DNA of 64,000 nucleotides from Elizabethkingia occulta (GTDB taxonomy: Bacteria; Bacteroidota; Bacteroidia; Flavobacteriales; Weeksellaceae), in assembly GCF_002023715.1 (NCBI RefSeq), contig NZ_MAHX01000006.1, positions 1 to 64,000 on the forward strand, written 5' to 3'. The notes below the pieces were generated by a model. The model did not search any database and had not been told where the DNA came from. It saw only the letters and a list, made by a program, of their open reading frames with translations. Below are positions 1 through 7,799 of this stretch, piece after piece; the first letter of the stretch is position 1; the number at the start of each line of letters is the position of its first letter. The translations under genes and the position numbers were made by a program.

Positions 1-36
1 ATACATATATATAAGGTATACCTTATATATATGTAT
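1..36. repeat. 36-bp perfect palindrome at the window edge
   Basis: Positions 1-18 are the exact reverse complement of 19-36, with the centre at ggta/tacc. It is almost entirely A/T and lies beyond the ilvC terminator. It may extend further to the left of the window. It could be a second weak terminator for the ilv operon or for a gene arriving from the left, or a protein-binding palindrome. Confidence 0.6.
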
Positions 37-45
37 AAAGTTTCA

Positions 46-82
46 TTATAAAACAATCCCTCTCCCATTACAGGAGAGGGAT
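46..82 (-). terminator. Intrinsic terminator of the ilv operon
   Basis: A perfect 10-bp stem (56-65 with 73-82, arms atccctctcc/ggagagggat) encloses a 7-nt loop. On the minus strand it is followed by a T-rich run (ttgtttt). It lies 18 bases beyond the ilvC stop, so it marks the end of the ilvDBNC transcript. Confidence 0.85.
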
Positions 83-100
83 CTTATTATTTATTGATAA

Positions 101-1153
101 TTATACATTCTGGTTTTCCGGGCGAAGGCTACGAACAGCCTTACCTGCCTGCCACATTTCGCTTTGCTGAAGATCCGCTAATTCCTGATTTAGCTTCTCA
201 CGGTAATCCGTTTGTGAGTTACTGTCAATAGAACGCTGAGATTCTTTTCCGGTTGCCACACTTTCATATAGCTCTTCGAATACAGGCTTGCTTGCATCTC
301 TGAATTTCTTCCACCAGTCTAATGCGCCTCTTTGAGCAGTTGTAGAACAGTTTGCATACATCCAGTCCATACCATTTTCTGCTACTAACGGCATCAAAGA
401 CTGTGTTAGTTCTTCAACAGTTTCATTAAATGCTTCTGAAGGAGAGTGTCCATTCGCTCTTAGCACTTCATATTGTGCAGCAAAAATCCCCTGGATAGCT
501 CCCATTAACGTCCCTCTTTCTCCTGTAAGATCGGAGAAAACTTCTTTTCTGAAATCTGTTTCAAACAAATAACCACTACCTACAGCAATACCTAATGCCA
601 CTACGCGGTCTTTAGCTTTACCTGTAGCATCCTGATAGATTGCATAAGAACTGTTAAGCCCTCTTCCCTGAAGGAACATACGACGCAATGACGTTCCCGA
701 ACCTTTAGGTGCTACTAAGAACACATCTACATCTTTTGGAGGAACAATTCCTGTTTGCTCATTGAAAGTAATTCCGAAACCGTGAGAGAAATATAATGCT
801 TTACCTGGTGTTAAATTCTTTTGTACTGTTGGCCACAACTCGATTTGTGCAGCATCGCTTAATAAATAGCAGATAATAGTACCTTTCTCTAGTGCTTCTT
901 CGATTTCGAATAATGTTTCCCCAGGAACAAATCCGTCTGCAACAGCTTTATCCCAACTTTTAGAATTTTTACGCTGTCCAACGATAACATTAACACCATT
1001 GTCTTTTTGGTTTAGTGCCTGCCCCGGCCCTTGTACTCCATAACCGATAACAGCTACCGTTTCATGACTAAGTACCTCTCTTGCTTTTTCTAAAGGAAAC
1101 TCTTCTCTTGTTACTACCTTTTCTTCTACTCCTCCGAAATTAATTGTTGCCAT
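101..1153 (-). CDS. ilvC: Ketol-acid reductoisomerase (IlvC)
   Basis: NADPH-dependent isomeroreductase that converts 2-acetolactate or 2-aceto-2-hydroxybutyrate to the dihydroxy acid in valine, leucine and isoleucine synthesis. The Rossmann motif VIGYGVQGPGQALN is at about residues 35-48. The Mg-binding signature DLTGERGTLMG is at about 208-218, with Asp208 and Glu212 as the likely ligands. At 350 aa it is close to class I (short) enzymes rather than the about 490-aa class II. The glycine-rich loop is a little unusual (GYGVQGPGQ rather than GYGSQGHAH), which is a sequence observation only. It is the last gene of the ilvD-B-N-C operon, 43 bases after ilvN, and a strong terminator follows. Confidence 0.97.
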   Translation of the reverse strand: MATINFGGVEEKVVTREEFPLEKAREVLSHETVAVIGYGVQGPGQALNQKDNGVNVIVGQRKNSKSWDKAVADGFVPGETLFEIEEALEKGTIICYLLSDAAQIELWPTVQKNLTPGKALYFSHGFGITFNEQTGIVPPKDVDVFLVAPKGSGTSLRRMFLQGRGLNSSYAIYQDATGKAKDRVVALGIAVGSGYLFETDFRKEVFSDLTGERGTLMGAIQGIFAAQYEVLRANGHSPSEAFNETVEELTQSLMPLVAENGMDWMYANCSTTAQRGALDWWKKFRDASKPVFEELYESVATGKESQRSIDSNSQTDYREKLNQELADLQQSEMWQAGKAVRSLRPENQNV

Positions 1154-1196
1154 TTTTATTAATTTTTAATGTTTTATATTATTTATAGTTGTTTAA

Positions 1197-1784
1197 TTAC
1201 ATTGTAAAAACCTTCTCGTTTTCATTTAAGAATTCATTTTCCTGAACTTCTTCGCCAGGTTCTTTTGCCTCAAATTCTTTAATTTTTTTGTGGAAACCTT
1301 CACTTTTTTTAATGATTGCAATACGTGCACTGCGAACAAATTCTATGAGGCCATAGTTTTCAAAAACTTTAATTAGCTTTTCCGTTTCTTCCTTGTGTCC
1401 GGTCGTTTCGAAAACGGTAAAATCTTCTCTGATTGCCAGAACCCGTGCTCCGTACTCACGTAACAAACGTTCTACTACCATTTTTTCAGTAACCTGTTTA
1501 GTCGGAACCTTGAACAATGCCATTTCCTGCCATACAATTTCCTGGTCTGTATCATAATATGCCTTCAATACTTCTACTTGTTTTTCAATCTGACGGCATA
1601 GTTTGCGCACCACTTCTTCGGTCTCATCAATTAAAATAGTGAAACGGTGAATTCCTGGAATTTCAGAAGCTGATGTATTAAGGCTGTCTATATTGATTTT
1701 TCTTCTGGAAAATATGATTGTGATACGGGCTAATAAACCTATCTGATCTTCGGCATAAACGGTGATTGTATATTGTTGTTTCAT
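1197..1784 (-). CDS. ilvN: Acetolactate synthase small (regulatory) subunit
   Basis: Regulatory subunit of acetohydroxyacid synthase. It activates the large subunit and confers end-product inhibition by valine. The N-terminal ACT domain begins at once (QYTITVYAEDQIGLLARIT, with the ligand-loop residues QIGLLARI). A second ACT-like domain follows at about residues 80-165. At 195 aa it is longer than the shortest IlvN proteins, and the C-terminal tail after about 165 is charged and looks disordered. It lies between ilvB (42-base gap) and ilvC (43-base gap) on one transcript. It could equally be called ilvH. Confidence 0.95.
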   Translation of the reverse strand: MKQQYTITVYAEDQIGLLARITIIFSRRKINIDSLNTSASEIPGIHRFTILIDETEEVVRKLCRQIEKQVEVLKAYYDTDQEIVWQEMALFKVPTKQVTEKMVVERLLREYGARVLAIREDFTVFETTGHKEETEKLIKVFENYGLIEFVRSARIAIIKKSEGFHKKIKEFEAKEPGEEVQENEFLNENEKVFTM

Positions 1785-1826
1785 TTTTTTTGATCTTTAT
1801 TGTTAAACTCTCATTGAAAACAAAGA

Positions 1827-3581
1827 TTATTTCAATCTGATTTCTGCTACACTACATCCTTGCGGAACCATTGGAAATACATTATTTTCTTTTCCTACCA
1901 TTACTTCTAGTAAATAAGAACCTTTATGCTCCAGCATCGTTTTCAATGCTGTTTTCAGATCAGTACGAACTTTAACGGAATTACCTTGAATTCCATAAGC
2001 TCCGGCTAATGCTACAAAGTTTGGACTTGTAATATTTACAGATGAATATCTGCGGTCATTAAATAGCTCTTGCCATTGTCTCACCATCCCAAGGAATTCA
2101 TTATTCAGAATCAATATTTTCACATCTATATCATATTGCATAATAGTCCCCAATTCCTGTAAAGTCATCTGAAAACCACCGTCTCCTGCAATGGCTACTA
2201 CAGTTCTGTCAGGAGCTCCATATTTAGCACCGATAGCTGCAGGAAGTCCAAATCCCATTGTTCCTAAGCCACCGGAAGTAATATTAGAACGAGTTTGATT
2301 AAACTTTGCATAGCGGCAAGCTACCATCTGGTGCTGACCAACATCTGTTACAATAACAGCATCTCCATTGGTAAGTTCATTCAGAGCCTCCAGAACTTCT
2401 GCCATGGATAATACTTCTCCTTCAGGATTTTTTTCCGGTTGTATGCATTGCTTTTCTTCTTCAGCTTCATACTTTCTGAATTCAGCAAGCCATTCGCTAT
2501 GATCATTACTTTTTATAAGCTTAGTAAGAAGAGGTAGAGTTTCTTTACAATCGCCCCAAACCGGAACGGTTGTTTTTACATTTTTATCTACTTCTGCAGG
2601 ATCTATATCCAGATGAATCACCTGTGCCTGTTTCGCATATTTGTCCAATCGTCCGGTTACACGGTCGTCGAAACGCATTCCTATAGCAATTAAAACATCA
2701 CATTCGTTTGTTAAAACATTTGGTCCGTAATTACCATGCATCCCCAACATACCAACTCCTAACGGATGATCAGTAGGAATTGCACTCTCCCCCATAATAG
2801 TCCATGCAGCCGGAAAATTGCCTTTTTCAATAAAATTGAGAAAGTCTTTCTCTGCTTTTCCAAGAATGACTCCCTGTCCAAAGATTACAAATGGCTTTTT
2901 AGCCTTATTAATAATTTCAGCGGCCCTTTCAATATATTCGTTTCTTACAATTGGCTTTGGGCGATAACTGCGTAAATGATCACACTTCGTATAGCCCGGA
3001 TATTCAAATTGTTGCAACTGAGCATTTTTTGTAATATCTATTAGTACAGGTCCTGGTCTTCCGGAACGCGCGATAAAGAATGCTTTTGCTAAAACCGCTG
3101 GCAGTTGTGTAGCATCAGTTACCTGATAATTCCACTTGGTAACTGGCATAGTTACATTGATTACATCAGTTTCCTGAAATGCATCTGTTCCTAAAAGATG
3201 TGCAAATACTTGCCCGGTAATACATACAAGTGGTGTTGAATCTATCTGGGCATCAGCCAATCCGGTTACTAAATTGGTAGCACCCGGACCGCTAGTTGCA
3301 AACGCAACTCCTACCTCTCCGCTTGTACGGGCATACCCCTGTGCTGCATGAATTCCGCCTTGTTCATGACGTACTAAAATATGCTTTAGTGTATCCTGAA
3401 AGTCGTACAATGCATCATAAATTGGCATAATTGCTCCTCCAGGATAACCAAAAATAGTATGTACACCTTCAGCAACTAATGCATCCAATAGAGCCTGAGA
3501 ACCGGAAATTGTATCTCCTTCTTTAAATAAGTTTTTACTTTCTGTTTGTATGGTTTTATCTTGTATCTGAGTCGTTTCCAT
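1827..3581 (-). CDS. ilvB: Acetolactate synthase large (catalytic) subunit
   Basis: Thiamine-diphosphate enzyme that condenses two pyruvates, or pyruvate with 2-oxobutyrate, as the first common step to branched-chain amino acids. The catalytic glutamate is in RHEQGGIHAAQGYAR at about residue 73. The TPP/Mg motif starts at GDGGFQMTLQEL and ends at NN about 28 residues on. The domain order is PYR, central FAD-type domain, PP. The length of 584 aa fits the family. It lies 25 bases after ilvD and is co-transcribed with it. The first 25 residues are polar and variable, so a slightly later start cannot be excluded. Confidence 0.97.
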   Translation of the reverse strand: METTQIQDKTIQTESKNLFKEGDTISGSQALLDALVAEGVHTIFGYPGGAIMPIYDALYDFQDTLKHILVRHEQGGIHAAQGYARTSGEVGVAFATSGPGATNLVTGLADAQIDSTPLVCITGQVFAHLLGTDAFQETDVINVTMPVTKWNYQVTDATQLPAVLAKAFFIARSGRPGPVLIDITKNAQLQQFEYPGYTKCDHLRSYRPKPIVRNEYIERAAEIINKAKKPFVIFGQGVILGKAEKDFLNFIEKGNFPAAWTIMGESAIPTDHPLGVGMLGMHGNYGPNVLTNECDVLIAIGMRFDDRVTGRLDKYAKQAQVIHLDIDPAEVDKNVKTTVPVWGDCKETLPLLTKLIKSNDHSEWLAEFRKYEAEEEKQCIQPEKNPEGEVLSMAEVLEALNELTNGDAVIVTDVGQHQMVACRYAKFNQTRSNITSGGLGTMGFGLPAAIGAKYGAPDRTVVAIAGDGGFQMTLQELGTIMQYDIDVKILILNNEFLGMVRQWQELFNDRRYSSVNITSPNFVALAGAYGIQGNSVKVRTDLKTALKTMLEHKGSYLLEVMVGKENNVFPMVPQGCSVAEIRLK

Positions 3582-3606
3582 AGTTGTATTTTTGAATCGT
3601 CTGTGA

Positions 3607-5286
3607 TTAATCTTCGTCTGTTACACATCCCTGCGATGCATCTTTTACCAGTTTAGCATATTTATAAAGCACTCCGCTGGTCACTTTTAGTTTTGGCTGC
3701 TGCCAGTTTGCTCTTCTTTGTGCAATTTCCTCATCAGAAACTTTTAGTGTAAGGCTATTGTTCACAGCATCAATTTCAATAATATCATTGTCTTCCACTA
3801 ATCCGATCAGTCCACCATCAAAAGCTTCCGGTGTAACATGGCCGACGACAAACCCATGAGTACCGCCGCTAAATCTTCCATCAGTGATCAGTGCTACAGA
3901 TTTTCCTAATCCGGCGCCGATAATAGCAGATGTTGGTTTTAGCATTTCGGGCATTCCCGGTGCCCCTTTCGGACCTTCATTTTTAATAACTACCACATCT
4001 CCGCTTTTCACTTTTCCGGAAGAAATTCCTTCTATTAGTTTTTTCTCTCCATCAAAAACTCTTGCAGGACCTTCAAATTTTTCTCCTTCTTTGCCGCTGA
4101 TTTTAGCAACACTTCCTTTTTCTGCGAGATTTCCGTATAAGATTTGCAGGTGACCTGTCTTCTTTAAAGGATTTTCAAGCGGATAAATAATATCCTGTTC
4201 TTCAAAATCCAGATCCGGAACGTCTTCAAGATTCTCAGCAATTGTTTTTCCGGTAACTGTAAGACAACTTCCGTCTATTAGTCCTTCTTTCAGCAAATAT
4301 TTCATTACTGCCGGTACTCCGCCTTTTTTATGCAGATCTTCCATTAGGTATTTACCACTAGGTTTAAAATCTGCCAACACAGGAACTCTGTCACTAATTT
4401 TCTGGAAATCGTCCTGAGTAAGAGGAACTCCCACGCTTTTAGCCATTGCCAAGAAGTGTAATACAGCATTTGTACTTCCGCCCAGAACCATAATTATGGT
4501 AATTGCATTCTCAAAAGCCTTACGTGTCATAATATCACTTGGCTTAATATCTCTTTCCATCAGGATCTTGATATATTTTCCTGCAGCTTCACATTCTTTC
4601 TTCTTTTCATCACTTAGTGCAGGATTACTACTGGAGTACGGAAGACTCATTCCCATTGCCTCAATTGCAGATGCCATTGTATTTGCTGTATACATCCCAC
4701 CACATGCTCCTGCTCCGGGACAACTATTTTTCACAATTCCTTTGAAATCTTCTTCATCCAGCTGGCCGGCAATTTTTTGTCCCAAAGCTTCAAACGCCGA
4801 AACTATATTCAGATCCTGACCTTTGTAATGCCCCGGAGCAATTGTTCCACCGTAAACCATAATAGACGGGCGATTCAATCTTCCCATAGCAATAATAGAA
4901 CCTGGCATATTTTTATCACATCCCGGCACTGTGATCACAGCATCATAGTACTGTGCGCCACAAACTGTTTCAATAGAATCTGCGATAACATCTCTGCTTA
5001 CCAGTGAATAACGCATTCCGTCTGTACCGTTACTCATCCCATCGCTTACACCAATTGTATTGAAAATCAGTCCTACCAGATCATTCTCCCATACACCGTA
5101 TTTCACATGTTGTGATAAACCATTCAAATGCATATTACACGGGTTCCCATCATATCCCATACTCACGATCCCAACTTGCGCTTTTCTTAAATCATCATCT
5201 GTTAAGCCTAAAGCATATAACTGAGCCTGTGCTGCCGGCTGTGTCGGATCTTGTGTAATTGTCTTTGAATATTTGTTTAGTTCCAT
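3607..5286 (-). CDS. ilvD: Dihydroxy-acid dehydratase
   Basis: Iron-sulfur dehydratase that makes the 2-oxo acids of valine and isoleucine (third step). Cluster-ligand motifs CDKNMPG (about residue 124) and [17 protein letters not shown] (about 190-206) are both present. The C-terminal lid contains [19 protein letters not shown]. At 559 aa it is full length for the family. It is the first structural gene of the operon. Its start lies about 54 bases beyond a terminator hairpin and about 116 bases beyond an Ile/Val-rich leader peptide, which implies attenuation control of the whole operon. Confidence 0.97.
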   Translation of the reverse strand: MELNKYSKTITQDPTQPAAQAQLYALGLTDDDLRKAQVGIVSMGYDGNPCNMHLNGLSQHVKYGVWENDLVGLIFNTIGVSDGMSNGTDGMRYSLVSRDVIADSIETVCGAQYYDAVITVPGCDKNMPGSIIAMGRLNRPSIMVYGGTIAPGHYKGQDLNIVSAFEALGQKIAGQLDEEDFKGIVKNSCPGAGACGGMYTANTMASAIEAMGMSLPYSSSNPALSDEKKKECEAAGKYIKILMERDIKPSDIMTRKAFENAITIIMVLGGSTNAVLHFLAMAKSVGVPLTQDDFQKISDRVPVLADFKPSGKYLMEDLHKKGGVPAVMKYLLKEGLIDGSCLTVTGKTIAENLEDVPDLDFEEQDIIYPLENPLKKTGHLQILYGNLAEKGSVAKISGKEGEKFEGPARVFDGEKKLIEGISSGKVKSGDVVVIKNEGPKGAPGMPEMLKPTSAIIGAGLGKSVALITDGRFSGGTHGFVVGHVTPEAFDGGLIGLVEDNDIIEIDAVNNSLTLKVSDEEIAQRRANWQQPKLKVTSGVLYKYAKLVKDASQGCVTDED

Positions 5287-5339
5287 TACTTACTTGTTAT
5301 TTAATTTTTTGTTCGCTTTCGTTATTCGATTTTATCCAT

Positions 5340-5380
5340 AAAAAAAGCGGCTTCCTCTTGAATCGAGAAAGCCGCTTTTG
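5340..5380 (-). terminator. Attenuator terminator in the ilvD leader
   Basis: An 11-bp perfect stem (5343-5353 with 5369-5379, arms aaaagcggctt/aagccgctttt) is followed on the minus strand by seven T residues. It lies between the leader peptide stop and the ilvD start, inside the transcript rather than at its end. This is the position expected for an attenuator. Ribosome stalling in the leader peptide would be expected to disrupt it. Confidence 0.85.
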
Positions 5381-5401
5381 CTTTTATAAGTTTATACCTA
5401 C

Positions 5402-5482
5402 TTACTTAAACACATATCGCCCCGATCCAAAACTTTTGTTCTGAATAATAATGACAATAATATTAATGACTAATCTCGCCAC
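5402..5482 (-). CDS. ilv operon leader peptide (attenuation)
   Basis: A 26-codon ORF starting with GTG lies between the promoter and the terminator hairpin. The peptide reads VARLVINIIVIII then QNKSFGSGRYVFK and stop, with the GTG read as Met. Nine of the ten codons at positions 4-13 specify Leu, Val or Ile. An in-frame stop lies just upstream of the GTG and no ATG is available. This matches the logic of leader peptides of E. coli ilvGMEDA and ilvB: low charged Ile/Val/Leu tRNA stalls the ribosome and favours read-through into ilvD. The antiterminator fold itself was not worked out. Confidence 0.8.
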   Translation of the reverse strand: MARLVINIIVIIIQNKSFGSGRYVFK

Positions 5483-5529
5483 GAGTGTTTAATTATTTAA
5501 GTAAGATTTATTTTTAGGTTTTGTTGGGA

Positions 5530-5560
5530 CAAAGGTAGGAGGTTTTTTGGAATAACCAAA
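5530..5560 (-). promoter_or_regulatory. Promoter of the ilv operon
   Basis: On the minus strand TTTG (5557-5560) is followed after exactly 19 bases by TACCTTTG (5530-5537). This is a full match to the Bacteroidota sigma-ABfr consensus TTTG-N19-TAnnTTTG. Transcription should start near 5524, about 42 bases before the leader peptide. Confidence 0.8.
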
Positions 5561-5708
5561 TGTTTTTTCAGAAATTTTGAATTTTAATTTTCACGAACAC
5601 TTGTTAGATTTGATAAATCATTGATATAAAACAAATAAATTAATTGATTATTATTTAATAAAACAACCGTAATTATATATTATATATATTTATAATTAAA
5701 AACTAATT

Positions 5709-5870
5709 ATGGATATGGCGCTTGTAGTAGTATATTGAAAATCAGATTCTAAATTCACGGAGAAGCGAATGCTTTCTGAAACTATTGCAAATATAAAAGA
5801 CTATATTTCTTATAGATTTTTATTAAAAAATCATCAATCTAATAAATCGTTAAAGACTATGTTTGTCTGA
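5709..5870 (+). pseudogene. Possible small gene remnant with in-frame TGA
   Basis: The frame opens with MDMALVVVY, meets TGA at codon 10, and continues for 43 more sense codons (KSDSKFTEKRMLSETIANIK and on) to a TGA at 5868-5870. A TGG-to-TGA change would explain the break. No family is recognised. Chance is a real possibility in A/T-rich DNA, and an internal ATG at 5769 could start a 33-residue peptide instead. Confidence 0.25.
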
Positions 5871-5895
5871 ATCAGGTACAAATCCTGGAGGAGAT

Positions 5896-6110
5896 GGATA
5901 AAATATTACTGTTATGAGATAGTATTCCTCCGGAATACTTACTTTTTGATACATCTGTTTTTTACATAGATCAGGCTCCTCCGGAGTATCTTTCAGATTT
6001 CTCATATTATAGTAGTTCATCATAACTAATGATAAGCTCCATTAGGAGCTTTATCTCTATAGATTATAATTATAAATATTCACAGCGCTCTCCAAAGGAA
6101 CGCTATCTTG
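5896..6110 (-). repeat. Hairpin-array repeat, copy 1
   Basis: Read on the minus strand, this stretch aligns along its whole length of about 215 bases with 62797-63012 on the plus strand. It has four short hairpins about 50-60 bases apart: 5921-5939 (8-bp stem agtattcc/ggaatact), about 5974-5990, 6034-6051 (aagctcc/ggagctt) and about 6085-6103. Shared unpaired blocks include the ctgatct...gtaaaaa segment. The two copies differ in hairpin arms but keep the pairing, which suggests selection on structure. It carries no ORF. Confidence 0.75.
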
Positions 6111-6209
6111 ATCAGGGAAGTGAATATAATTCAAATGAAAAATCAACATCTCAAACACGCGAAGAGCTGAAATAAGCTTATTTTCAGTCGTAATCTGAGG
6201 TAAAAAATT

Positions 6210-6239
6210 GATATAAAAACTTAACCGGATGCTAAGTTT
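6210..6239 (-). terminator. Probable terminator of gcvH-vanZ
   Basis: A 7-bp stem aaactta/taagttt (6217-6223 with 6233-6239) overlaps the VanZ-like stop codon. On the minus strand it is followed by an A/T-rich tract. The stem is mostly A/T, so it is weak. Confidence 0.4.
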
Positions 6240-6621
6240 ATTTATTAACAGGATTCTGTAAGTTTTGTAGTCTCTTGGATATGAATAAGTAAGCCAGATA
6301 GCCTATTAAAGCGCCTGTCGTATCGGCAACCACATCTAATCCTTCCATTGCCCGGCCCAAACGCATTTCGTCCTGAAGAATTTCAGTAAGGAAAGCAAAG
6401 CATAGCATGATTTGGATATAGGTAAAGAATTTTAGTTTTGGGAATGCCAAGCTTAGTAAAAATCCTAATCCGGCAAATACTCCCATATGTGCTACCTTAT
6501 CAAAATAAGGAAACATAAACCAATGTTCCCCTTCTTCGGAACCTGGTCTAAGTAGTAAATAAGTAAGAAATGCCCAATAAATGGGCAAAATCTTACGGGA
6601 TATTTTAGTTATCTTATCCAA
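6238..6621 (-). CDS. VanZ-family membrane protein
   Basis: A 127-aa polytopic membrane protein of the VanZ-like family. Predicted membrane segments are at about residues 10-25, 43-62, 66-84 and 96-113. The family pattern of a conserved aspartate-rich turn is seen in [20 protein letters not shown] and in [20 protein letters not shown]. VanZ confers low-level teicoplanin resistance in enterococci, but the widespread short homologues, including this one, have no established role. Its start overlaps the end of gcvH by 8 bases, so the two are translationally coupled. Confidence 0.85.
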   Translation of the reverse strand: MDKITKISRKILPIYWAFLTYLLLRPGSEEGEHWFMFPYFDKVAHMGVFAGLGFLLSLAFPKLKFFTYIQIMLCFAFLTEILQDEMRLGRAMEGLDVVADTTGALIGYLAYLFISKRLQNLQNPVNK

Positions 6622-6991
6622 TTATATTCTGATAATCCTCAGCAGAAAGTAATTCTGAAGTATCGGCATCAGCAGCTATCTCAACTTTAATAATCCATCC
6701 TTTTCCATATGGATCCTGGTTTACTAATTCCGGAGCATCTTCTAATTCAGCATTGAATTCGATTACTTTTCCAGCGATAGGCAAGTAAAGATCGGAAACA
6801 GTTTTTACTGCTTCAACAGATCCGAAAACCTCACCTGAAGCAAGATCATCATCTACTGAATCTACATCAACAAAAACGATATCTCCTAATTCGCCTTGTG
6901 CAAAATCTGTAATACCGATAACAGCAACATTGCCATCAATTTTTACCCACTCGTGGTCTTTAGTGTACTTTAATTCTGAAGGAATATTCAT
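6614..6991 (-). CDS. gcvH: Glycine cleavage system H protein
   Basis: Lipoyl carrier that shuttles the aminomethyl group between P, T and L proteins of the glycine cleavage system. The lipoylation site is the lysine in [18 protein letters not shown], near residue 63. The length of 125 aa and the hammerhead fold order fit the family. The start [15 protein letters not shown] is the standard one. A full consensus promoter lies just upstream. The P and T proteins are not in the window. Confidence 0.97.
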   Translation of the reverse strand: MNIPSELKYTKDHEWVKIDGNVAVIGITDFAQGELGDIVFVDVDSVDDDLASGEVFGSVEAVKTVSDLYLPIAGKVIEFNAELEDAPELVNQDPYGKGWIIKVEIAADADTSELLSAEDYQNIIG

Positions 6992-7010
6992 TTTAATTTT
7001 TATTATTTGT

Positions 7011-7041
7011 CAAATTTAATTCAAAAAATGCATGTTGCAAA
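7011..7041 (-). promoter_or_regulatory. Promoter of gcvH
   Basis: On the minus strand TTTG (7038-7041), 19 bases, then TAAATTTG (7011-7018), a perfect match to TTTG-N19-TAnnTTTG. The predicted start site is about 13 bases before the gcvH ATG. Confidence 0.75.
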
Positions 7042-7117
7042 ATTTACAACACCATAATCCGCTAAATTTTAAAGGAGTTACGCGGACAGATTATGGATAT
7101 AGAACATTTACAATGTA

Positions 7118-7705
7118 TTAAATACTTTTCAGTATTTGTTTTACAAGTGTTTCAATATTTATCTCCGGATCTGCTTTTATTATTTTATCTGCTATCTTTT
7201 CAGACATTTTACGGGAGATACCCAAAACTTCCAATGCCGAAAGAGCCTCTTCTTTTATCTTATTGTCTACAGTATTATTCAGAGATACTTCATTCACATC
7301 ACTATATTTCAACATTTTATCTCTCAGATCAACAATAATTCTTTCTGCAGTTTTAGCACCAATTCCTTTTACTTTTTGCAGAACAACACTTTGATTATTC
7401 AGTACGGCACTGGCAATATCCGGAATATCTAAAGATGAAAGTAAAATTAAAGCTGAAACGGCTCCTACTCCGTTTACACTGATTAGCAAATTGAAAACTT
7501 CTTTTTCTATTGGTGTACTAAAGCCAAAAAGCAATTGAGCATCTTCTCTGAAAATTTGCTGGGTATAAAGAAATGCTTCATTTCCCTGTGACAGCTTTTG
7601 TGAAGTCTGCAGGCTGATTCCTACATAGTAACCAATACCATTAACATCTATAATCGCATGTGTTGGTGTCAGTTCATGTACTTTTCCTCTTAGAAAATTA
7701 ATCAT
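7118..7705 (-). CDS. ruvA: Holliday junction DNA helicase subunit RuvA
   Basis: Binds Holliday junctions and loads the RuvB motor for branch migration. The N-terminal OB-fold domain spans about residues 1-62. Two helix-hairpin-helix motifs follow, SVNGVGAVSALILL (about 76-89) and VKGIGAKTAERIIVDLRDK (about 112-130). The flexible C-terminal domain III occupies about 150-195. The length of 195 aa is usual. It is a single gene here, with ruvB and ruvC elsewhere. It lies downstream of maeB on the same strand but a terminator separates them. Confidence 0.96.
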   Translation of the reverse strand: MINFLRGKVHELTPTHAIIDVNGIGYYVGISLQTSQKLSQGNEAFLYTQQIFREDAQLLFGFSTPIEKEVFNLLISVNGVGAVSALILLSSLDIPDIASAVLNNQSVVLQKVKGIGAKTAERIIVDLRDKMLKYSDVNEVSLNNTVDNKIKEEALSALEVLGISRKMSEKIADKIIKADPEINIETLVKQILKSI

Positions 7706-7745
7706 CTTGATTTTAAATTTTTATAAATATAAAATTATTCTCATG

Positions 7746-7782
7746 AAAACAAAAAGCATCTTTCCAATGGAAAGATGCTTTT
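7746..7782 (-). terminator. Terminator of maeB
   Basis: A 14-bp perfect stem (7752-7765 with 7769-7782, arms aaaagcatctttcc/ggaaagatgctttt) with a 3-base loop. T-rich sequence follows on the minus strand. It lies 18 bases after the maeB stop. Confidence 0.85.
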
Positions 7783-7799
7783 ATATAAATATGTCAAGC

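Larger units (their letters stand above)
5561..6237. other. Gene-poor spacer with an interrupted ORF and a repeat copy
   Basis: No intact gene is seen between the ilv promoter and the VanZ-like gene. On the plus strand, 5709-5870 is an ORF of 53 sense codons interrupted by one in-frame TGA at codon 10; it may be a gene remnant. From about 5896 to 6110 lies a hairpin-array repeat (separate entry). The first 150 bases are featureless A/T-rich sequence. Confidence 0.6.

Noticed and set aside
7093-7432. Plus-strand ORFs over ruvA (7093-7338 and 7136-7432)
   Set aside because: They are shadows of ruvA on the opposite strand with no family features.
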